DNA of 64,000 nt from UBA5239 sp040391785 (GTDB lineage: Bacteria > Verrucomicrobiota > Lentisphaeria > Victivallales > Victivallaceae): the NCBI GenBank assembly GCA_040391785.1, contig JBEBXH010000002.1, forward strand, positions 1 to 64,000, read 5' to 3'. The notes below the pieces were generated by a model that saw nothing but the letters and a program-made list of their open reading frames with translations, was not told the origin of the DNA and did no database searches. Shown here one piece after another: positions 58,516 to 64,000 of the stretch; positions within the stretch are counted from its first letter, which is position 1; each line of letters opens with the position of its first letter. The translations under genes and the position numbers were made by a program.

Positions 58516-59316
58516 TCAGTTGTATTGGTTCCAGACGCCTTTGAACGCCGTGTCGTCGGCCGGATAATTCCGGCTGGCGCCCTGCAGGATGTAGGCACCG
58601 TTGTACCAGTAATATGTGCTGAGGTTGGTGCGGATCCGGCTGACGAAGTTTGTTCGCCAGGCGGCGGACCCGTCTTCATAGGCGACATTGATGCCATCCT
58701 GATGGGAAAATTTCCACAACGGGGAGCGTCCGAGGTAATCGGCCGCAAAGGCGAGTTCGGGGTTTTTGAAACGGTTGCCCCAGGCGGCGGGATTGGTGGG
58801 ATCGCTCGTATAAAGTCCGATAACTCCTTTCAACACCGTGGCGCTGACGATGTACGAACTTGATGCCCAGTGATTGGTGGTCCCGGTCTTGTAATACGAA
58901 GTATCATACCACAGGTTGCCGCCGCCCGGATCGTGGTATACGCTGCTGCGGGCGACGCCGGGGCATTCGAATATTTTGGCATCCAGGTAACGGGGCTCAA
59001 TCATGGTACGCGCCAATGCGCCCAGTTGATAATCATAACCGGTGTAGGTATTGTAGGAGAGATATGGCGCATTGCTCCAGGCATCGGTGAGCTTGGGACT
59101 CGCGTAATTGCTGACGAGCAGCGGAGCGAAGCCGTCGCTGTCGGCGGCGTAATTATGGGCTCCGGTGATAATCTGTTTCAGGTTGCTCAGGCACTTGGCC
59201 TGCTGGGCCTTTTCCCGGGCTTTGTTCAGCGCCGGCAACAGCATGGCGGCCAGTATCGCGATGATCGCGATAACGACCAGGAGCTCAATGAGCGTAAAAT
59301 CCTTTCTTTTCAGCAT
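58516..59316 (-). CDS. type II pseudopilin-like protein 2
   Basis: A 266-residue protein with K-D-F-T-L-I-E-L-L-V-V-I-A-I-I-A-I-L-A, the classic prepilin N-methylation sequence, followed by L-P-A-L-N-K-A-R-E-K-A typical of PVC pseudopilins (DUF1559-like group). It would be processed by a prepilin peptidase and assembled in, or released through, a type II-like system. It is 11 bases after the TIM-barrel gene and 13 before the second pseudopilin gene. Confidence 0.9.
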   Translation of the reverse strand: MLKRKDFTLIELLVVIAIIAILAAMLLPALNKAREKAQQAKCLSNLKQIITGAHNYAADSDGFAPLLVSNYASPKLTDAWSNAPYLSYNTYTGYDYQLGALARTMIEPRYLDAKIFECPGVARSSVYHDPGGGNLWYDTSYYKTGTTNHWASSSYIVSATVLKGVIGLYTSDPTNPAAWGNRFKNPELAFAADYLGRSPLWKFSHQDGINVAYEDGSAAWRTNFVSRIRTNLSTYYWYNGAYILQGASRNYPADDTAFKGVWNQYN

Positions 59317-59327
59317 ATGATTTCCTC

Positions 59328-60830
59328 CTATATTCTGGTTTTAAAATAAAAATCGTTGTCGAGAAAGCGATAATAATATTCCTGTTCGCGGTACGGATTC
59401 CACAGGATCGCGCTGAGCAGCGCGATGCTCGGCTGCAGCGTGTATTCCAGCGTGCCATCCTCGAAGAGACAGGTCACCTGAGTTTCGCCCGGTTTTTCGG
59501 CGAGGATCTGACGGTAGAAGTCCAGTACTTCCGGGAAGTTCTTGTACCAGAGCATGTTGAACTTGGAATTCAGCGACTGGTTCTGCGCCGCTTTTTGGCG
59601 GATCACCGCCGGGAGCCGGCCGCCGATGTAATAGCTGCGGTGATGCTCGAAATCATCCCAGCGCAAATTGATGAAGCCCTTCGCCACCATCATAAATTCC
59701 TTGCGGTCCCGCAGTTGGGCGATACGTTTGGAGTATTCGACGGTTGAGGCCATGTCGGGAAGCTGGTTCAGCCAGCCGCGTTTGGTGTCGGATTTGACCG
59801 TTACTGGGTCGATGCAATAGGGGGTCATACCGGCGTCTTCCCAGACCAGCGAAATCCGCGGGTCGACGTTCTCCAGAATGCCGATATTGTTGGTGATCGA
59901 GATCGCGTGGACGCCGAAATAAATTTTCAGCTCGGGGTGCTTCGCCAGCAGTTTGGCGGAAATCCGGTTGACCATGTCGCAGCAGAGTTTGGTGTTGCGC
60001 GCGGCGATGTCGTTGTTTTCCGCCGGGAACTCGGTCAGGGTCTGGAAATAGATGGCGGAGAGGCCGAGCGCGGCGTATTCCTTCTCGTAATGTTCGAGCA
60101 CATATTGTTCCAGCTTGTCCACCGTGGCGGCATCGCTCAGGTCCAGCGTTTTGCCCCAGCCCCAGTGGAAGCCGGCAATGATCCGGATGCCCCGGCCGGC
60201 GGCGTAATCGATGACTTCGCGGAAATTGACCGGCGCGCGGTCGTTCCAGATGGTCAGCGTGTTCATCCGCATCCGGGCCATGTTGTCGATGAAATTGCGG
60301 TAGTCGAGGATCGTATAGCCCCAGGTCCAGATGCCGCGTTCGCGAATGACCGGCGATTCGGCAAACGAGCGGTCGGGCAGGCTCTGCAGCGCGATCTTGC
60401 GGTCTTTGTCGAGGTCACAGATGGCCTCGTAACCAATGATTTCGGAGTTGAAATATTCGACGCCGTTCAGCACGCCCTTGGCCGAACTGCCGCCGATGGC
60501 GATATAGCGCAGCGCGGACCCCGGCCAGTCGCCGATGCTGACGGCGCAGCCCTCCGGGTCGGCCGGGATTTCGAGCTTGCCCTGACCGGCCAGTTCGGCG
60601 ATCAAGGGGTTGTCCGCCGGGGTGCCGACGATGATCAGGTGGTCTTCAAGGGCGGCGGGATTGTACTCATTGGCCTTGCTTATTTCGATGATATATGGCA
60701 GCAGGATTCCCAGCGCCGCATTCAGTTCGGACAGTGCGAAACTGTTGATGCCGCCGGTTTCGCCGCACCAGATTTTCCAGCGCGGGCGGGCGTTTTTGTC
60801 TTTATAGTAGGATTCAAATTCGTTTTTCAT
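59328..60830 (-). CDS. cytoplasmic TIM-barrel glycosidase-like protein
   Basis: A 500-residue protein without signal peptide. The first 130 residues look like the alpha/beta domain that precedes GH20/GH67/GH84-type barrels (I-I-V-G-T-P-A-D-N-P-L-I; G-V-L-N-G-V-E-Y-F). The barrel starts with R-E-R-G-I-W-T-W-G-Y and contains F-Q-T-L-T-E-F-P, with a Glu candidate for catalysis. The family is not certain; GH67-like or GH20-like are my best guesses. It heads the minus-strand cluster. Confidence 0.7.
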   Translation of the reverse strand: MKNEFESYYKDKNARPRWKIWCGETGGINSFALSELNAALGILLPYIIEISKANEYNPAALEDHLIIVGTPADNPLIAELAGQGKLEIPADPEGCAVSIGDWPGSALRYIAIGGSSAKGVLNGVEYFNSEIIGYEAICDLDKDRKIALQSLPDRSFAESPVIRERGIWTWGYTILDYRNFIDNMARMRMNTLTIWNDRAPVNFREVIDYAAGRGIRIIAGFHWGWGKTLDLSDAATVDKLEQYVLEHYEKEYAALGLSAIYFQTLTEFPAENNDIAARNTKLCCDMVNRISAKLLAKHPELKIYFGVHAISITNNIGILENVDPRISLVWEDAGMTPYCIDPVTVKSDTKRGWLNQLPDMASTVEYSKRIAQLRDRKEFMMVAKGFINLRWDDFEHHRSYYIGGRLPAVIRQKAAQNQSLNSKFNMLWYKNFPEVLDFYRQILAEKPGETQVTCLFEDGTLEYTLQPSIALLSAILWNPYREQEYYYRFLDNDFYFKTRI

Positions 60831-60837
60831 ATCTTTA

Positions 60838-60892
60838 ACTAAAATGTTTTTGTTGTTTATTATTAGTATAATGCAGGAATTGATTTTGTCAA
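60838..60892 (-). promoter_or_regulatory. promoter and LacI-type operator of the glycan cluster
   Basis: Minus strand: TTGACA (60887-60892), 16-bp spacer, TATACT (60865-60870). ACTAAAATGTTTTTGT (60838-60853) lies over about +5 to +20 and matches 13 of 16 positions of each of the operators at 43789 and 52661. Confidence 0.55.
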
Positions 60893-60948
60893 TAAGGGAT
60901 AAATGGAAAATCGAAACTTTCCAGAGTGAATTTTTTGAAATATACTAC

Positions 60949-60976
60949 TTGCAGGGGGCGGTTGGTGTGCTATATT
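60949..60976 (+). promoter_or_regulatory. promoter of the phosphohexomutase pair
   Basis: TTGCAG (60949-60954), 16-bp spacer, TATATT (60971-60976), 32 bases before the ATG at 61009. Its position excludes the longer open frame beginning at 60844. Confidence 0.5.
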
Positions 60977-61008
60977 CCAATGAACAAATATTAACTCGGG
61001 AAGATAAG

Positions 61009-62376
61009 ATGCGTTCTTTTAAGCTTGGCAATGCCGGCATGCGCGGGGTAGTCGGGGTGGGCCTGACGGTGGAGCGCGCCATTGATTTTGCTTCGGCATT
61101 TGGCACGATGACGGACGGGGGGCGGATTCTGGTCGGCTTTGATACCCGTTCTTCGTCCAATATGATGTATCATGCGGTGACTTCCGCTTTGATGGGGTGC
61201 GGCTGCAGTGTGCTCGACGCCGGGATCGTTCCGGCCGGGGTGATCCATTACCTGACGCCGAAACTGAAGGCGGAGGGGGCACTGCTGATCGGCGGCGGCC
61301 ATCAGCCCATGGGCTGGAACGCCGCGATTCCGATTGCGCAGGACGGGAGCTACCTGAATTTCATCCAGCTGCAGGAATTGTTTGACATTTACCGCAGCCA
61401 CCAGTACCGGCAGGCGACCTGGGACCAGATCAAGCCGTTGGAAAAACTTCCGGCGGACTCTGTCGACGTTTACCTCGACGCGCTGTGCGAAGTGCTCGAT
61501 GTCGAAGCCATCCGCAAGGCGGATTTCACCATCGTGGCGGACTTCTGCAACGGCTCGGGGAGCGTGGTGGCGGATAAATTTGCCGAGCGCCTCGGCGTCC
61601 GGATGATCGCGATCAACCGTATTTTTTCGGGGATCCTGCCGCACGAGGCCGAGCCGCGGCCGCGCAGCGCCTCGCAGATACAATCGATCATTGAACCGCT
61701 GAAGGCCGACGCCGGGTTTGTGTTCAACAGCGATGTCAGCCGCGTTTCGCTGGTGAGCGACATCGGCGAGGCGCTGTCCGAGGAATACACCGCGCCGCTG
61801 CTCGTCAACTACCTGATGGACGGCAAGCCCGGAACCCGGATCGTGACCAACATTTGCTCTACGCGCTCGCTGGACGACGTGGTGGCGCGGCACGGCGGCG
61901 AACTTTACAAAACCCGGGTGGGGCAGGCGGGCGTGATTGACCGTATGGCCGAAGTCGGCGCGTGCATCGCCTGCGAGGGCAGCGGGTCGCTGACCACCGA
62001 TAAATGGGTTCGTGGTTTCGATGGATTTTATATGATGGGGCTGGCGCTGGAATACATGGCCGTGAGCGGCAGGAAACTGTCGGAACTGGCCACGGAAATT
62101 CCGCGTTATCATATCGTGAAAAGCATTATTCACTGCCAGGCCTCGCACGCGTACAGTTTGATCCGCGCCGTGATGCGGGACTTGAAGGCCGATGTCAAGA
62201 TCACCGAAAATGACGGTATCCGGCTGGAATGGAACGACGGCTGGGTGTCGCTACGGGCGGCGTCCACCGATTCGGTGATCCGCATGATTTCGGAAGCCGG
62301 CACCCGCGAAAAAGCCGTTGACCGCGAATTTTATATGCGTGGTTTGATCGATCGGCAGATTGGAGGTGCATTATGA
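61009..62376 (+). CDS. phosphohexomutase-fold protein lacking catalytic residues
   Basis: A 455-residue alpha-D-phosphohexomutase family protein, clearly paralogous to the next gene. The phosphoserine loop T-A-S-H-N-P is replaced by G-G-G97-H-Q-P, so the catalytic Ser is Gly. The metal loop D-P-D-G-D-R has become N240-S-D242-V-S244-R, losing two of three Asp. The phosphate loop R-P-S-N-T-E-P reads R-A-A-S-T-D-S. The fold and length are preserved, so it is a predicted pseudoenzyme rather than a decaying gene. Its stop overlaps the start of the active paralog. Confidence 0.85.
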   Translation: MRSFKLGNAGMRGVVGVGLTVERAIDFASAFGTMTDGGRILVGFDTRSSSNMMYHAVTSALMGCGCSVLDAGIVPAGVIHYLTPKLKAEGALLIGGGHQPMGWNAAIPIAQDGSYLNFIQLQELFDIYRSHQYRQATWDQIKPLEKLPADSVDVYLDALCEVLDVEAIRKADFTIVADFCNGSGSVVADKFAERLGVRMIAINRIFSGILPHEAEPRPRSASQIQSIIEPLKADAGFVFNSDVSRVSLVSDIGEALSEEYTAPLLVNYLMDGKPGTRIVTNICSTRSLDDVVARHGGELYKTRVGQAGVIDRMAEVGACIACEGSGSLTTDKWVRGFDGFYMMGLALEYMAVSGRKLSELATEIPRYHIVKSIIHCQASHAYSLIRAVMRDLKADVKITENDGIRLEWNDGWVSLRAASTDSVIRMISEAGTREKAVDREFYMRGLIDRQIGGAL

Positions 62377-63758
62377 AATTCCGTCAGAATTTGAAATTCA
62401 GTACCAGCGGCATCCGCGGAGTGGTCGGCGAGTCGTTGACGCCGCGTTTGACGGCGGCGCTGGCGGCGGCGTTCGGCCGTTACGTCGGCGGCGGGCGGGT
62501 GCTGATCGGGCGCGATACGAGGCCGAGCGGCGAAATGTTCGAGCATTCGGTGGTGGCGGGGCTGCTTTCGGTGGGGTGCCAGCCGGTGCTGCTGGGCGTG
62601 ATTCCCACGCCCACGGTTCAGTTGATGGTGGCGGAGGCCGGCGCCAACGGCGGCATCGCGATCACCGCCAGTCATAACCCCGGACAGTGGAACGCCTTGA
62701 AGCTGATCGGCAGCAAGGGGACATTTCTCGACGAAGTGGAGGCCGGAGAGCTTTTCGACGTTTACAATCAGAACGATTTCAATCCGTGCCACGAGAGCGA
62801 ATTGCGCAGCATCCGGCACATTAGCGATGCATTTTCGATTCACTGTAAGCGGATTTTTGCCAATATCGATGTGGAGGCTATCCGTAAACATCATTTCAAA
62901 GTCGCGGTCGACTGCTGCAATGGCGTTGGCGCGGTTTATTCGCGCAAATTCCTGGAAGATCTCGGCTGCGAGGTTTACACCATTCACGATCAGCCGAACG
63001 GTATTTTTGAGCGTATTCCCGAGCCGTTGCCGGAGAATCTCGGCGCGCTCAGCAAGCTGGTCCGCGAGAAAAAGTGCCATATCGGTTTCGCGCAGGACCC
63101 GGACGGCGACCGGCTGTCGCTGGTTGACGACCTCGGCACCGCGCTGCCGACGCATTATTCGCTCCTGATGACCGCCGACCACGTGCTGAGCGAGAACCCC
63201 GGCACGATGGTGGTCAATATCCAGACCTCGATGAACCTCGAAGAAATCGCCTCGACGTACGGCTGCGAAGTCGTTTACGCCAAGGTCGGCGAGATCAACG
63301 TGGTGCAGAAGATGATCGAAGTCGACGCCGAGCTCGGCGGCGAGGGTAACTGCGGCGGCGTGATCTGGCGCCGGGTGACGCCCGGGCGCGACAGTTTCGT
63401 GACCATGGCGCTGCTGCTGGAAATGCTGGCCATGTGCAACGAGCGCGTGTCCGACATTGCCGCCGACCTCGACCACTATGTCAGCTCTTCGGTTAAATTC
63501 GCCTGTCCGCCTTTTACCGCCCGCGAGATTGTCCGGATCATGACCACGCGCTACTCCGGCAAGCGGCTGATGACGATCGACGGACTGCGGGTCAATTACA
63601 ACGACGGCTGGATCCTGATCCGCCCCTCGAATACCGAGCCGGTTTTGCGGCTGACGGCGGAAACGCTCTCGGACGAGCGGACCGGGGAACTGCTGCAGCG
63701 TTTTCAAAAAGAAATTAAGGAACTACTGGAAGAATTCAATAAAACCACCAAACCTTGA
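62373..63758 (+). CDS. phosphoglucosamine/phosphomannomutase-type enzyme
   Basis: A 461-residue alpha-D-phosphohexomutase. The catalytic loop is T-A-S100-H-N-P, the metal loop D242-P-D244-G-D246-R, sugar loop G-E-G-N-C-G-G and phosphate loop R-P-S-N-T-E-P, all intact. It interconverts hexose 1- and 6-phosphates (GlmM or ManB type; the substrate cannot be told). GGAGGT precedes the ATG, which overlaps the upstream stop as ATGA, so the two paralogs are made in step and may form a heteromer. Confidence 0.9.
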   Translation: MKFRQNLKFSTSGIRGVVGESLTPRLTAALAAAFGRYVGGGRVLIGRDTRPSGEMFEHSVVAGLLSVGCQPVLLGVIPTPTVQLMVAEAGANGGIAITASHNPGQWNALKLIGSKGTFLDEVEAGELFDVYNQNDFNPCHESELRSIRHISDAFSIHCKRIFANIDVEAIRKHHFKVAVDCCNGVGAVYSRKFLEDLGCEVYTIHDQPNGIFERIPEPLPENLGALSKLVREKKCHIGFAQDPDGDRLSLVDDLGTALPTHYSLLMTADHVLSENPGTMVVNIQTSMNLEEIASTYGCEVVYAKVGEINVVQKMIEVDAELGGEGNCGGVIWRRVTPGRDSFVTMALLLEMLAMCNERVSDIAADLDHYVSSSVKFACPPFTAREIVRIMTTRYSGKRLMTIDGLRVNYNDGWILIRPSNTEPVLRLTAETLSDERTGELLQRFQKEIKELLEEFNKTTKP

Positions 63759-63773
63759 ACAAAGGAGGGCCAA

Positions 63774-64000
63774 ATGGCAAAAGAACCGGAAATCTATTTT
63801 TTCGACATGGATCACACATTGATCGACAATGATTGTGATGTCTCGTGGAAGCAATTTATCGTCCGCCATAACCTCGGACCCTCTGATTCGATGGAAAAGG
63901 CGGATCATTATTTTAAGGAGTATTGCAACGGCACTCTTGATTTCAACGAATTCATCAAATTTCAGCTGGCAGAATTCAAGGATGAGACCGATGTATACAT
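63774..64000 (+). CDS. HAD-family phosphatase, partial
   Basis: The first 75 residues of a protein cut by the window end. F-F-D-M-D-H-T-L-I-D is HAD motif I with nucleophile Asp11; the D-C-D-V-S-W context resembles subfamily IB (SerB-like) phosphatases. AGGAGGG precedes the ATG. It follows the mutase pair by 15 bases, so it may be in the same operon and act on a phosphorylated sugar or serine. Confidence 0.82.
   Translation, partial: MAKEPEIYFFDMDHTLIDNDCDVSWKQFIVRHNLGPSDSMEKADHYFKEYCNGTLDFNEFIKFQLAEFKDETDVY

Noticed and set aside
60844..61008. N-terminal extension of the first phosphohexomutase paralog
   Set aside because: A promoter lies inside it and the family domain begins only at the ATG at 61009.

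Overview
The window reads as chromosomal DNA of a carbohydrate-degrading anaerobe of the PVC group, most likely Lentisphaerota (Victivallis-like). This is an inference from several signs: DUF1559-type pseudopilins next to polysaccharide-degrading enzymes, LacI-family regulators with a Y-I-N-G-type helix-turn-helix, a CapA/neutral-ceramidase pair, many lipoproteins, and GC-rich host genes with a TTGnnn-16/17-TATATT promoter style. Positions 1 to about 6857 differ: lower GC, A/C-only leaders and tiny genes of no known function. I read that part as an integrated element.

Element (1-6857). A tyrosine integrase (5664-6770) points at the 3' end of an intact tRNA-Ser(CGA) gene (6858-6948, minus), the classic arrangement of a tRNA-targeting integrative element. 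A divergent control region (1894-2010) separates a minus-strand regulator/membrane-protein pair from a plus-strand series of small genes. Paired TGTCACT sites near both ends (356-374 and 6791-6821) could be integrase arm sites, and RGACC-type repeats lie between genes. No relaxase, replication protein, terminase or capsid gene is visible. The left attachment site was not found.

Housekeeping block (7.1-31 kb). It holds radC; a secretin-N-like protein; a GH43-like protein; pyrF with a LOG-family gene; an L,D-transpeptidase; an accA/N-acetyltransferase/pseudouridine synthase operon; and a pyrR-pyrB-pyrC-M20 peptidase operon. An esterase follows, then a long minus operon argB-aroK-aroC, an unknown 748-aa membrane protein, a ceramidase-like protein and CapA. 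Two paralogous lipoproteins end this part.

31-50 kb. A YihY/BrkB protein overlaps an FAD desaturase-like enzyme. Then come a secreted metallo-beta-lactamase-fold protein, dnaG, a TPR lipoprotein, a zinc ABC importer (znuA-znuC-znuB), an AraC regulator, a sugar operon (toroid glycosidase, AGE-type epimerase, LacI), hrpB, two tandem membrane paralogs, a TPR protein, a TrmH methyltransferase and an orphan BtuF-like protein.

50-64 kb. A 58-aa protein, an FAD oxidoreductase and mutY are followed by a minus-strand glycan cluster (TIM-barrel enzyme, two pseudopilins, a 968-aa CBM9-like glycosidase, LacI). Tandem phosphohexomutase paralogs, the first lacking catalytic residues, and a partial HAD phosphatase close the window.

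The signals I find most interesting are: the phosphohexomutase pseudoenzyme/enzyme pair; a compact multi-hairpin element at 57606-57838 bounded by a 14-bp direct repeat; terminators enclosed in inverted short tandem repeats; a shared ACTAAAnTGCTTTAGT operator linking several sugar genes; and the integrated element itself.
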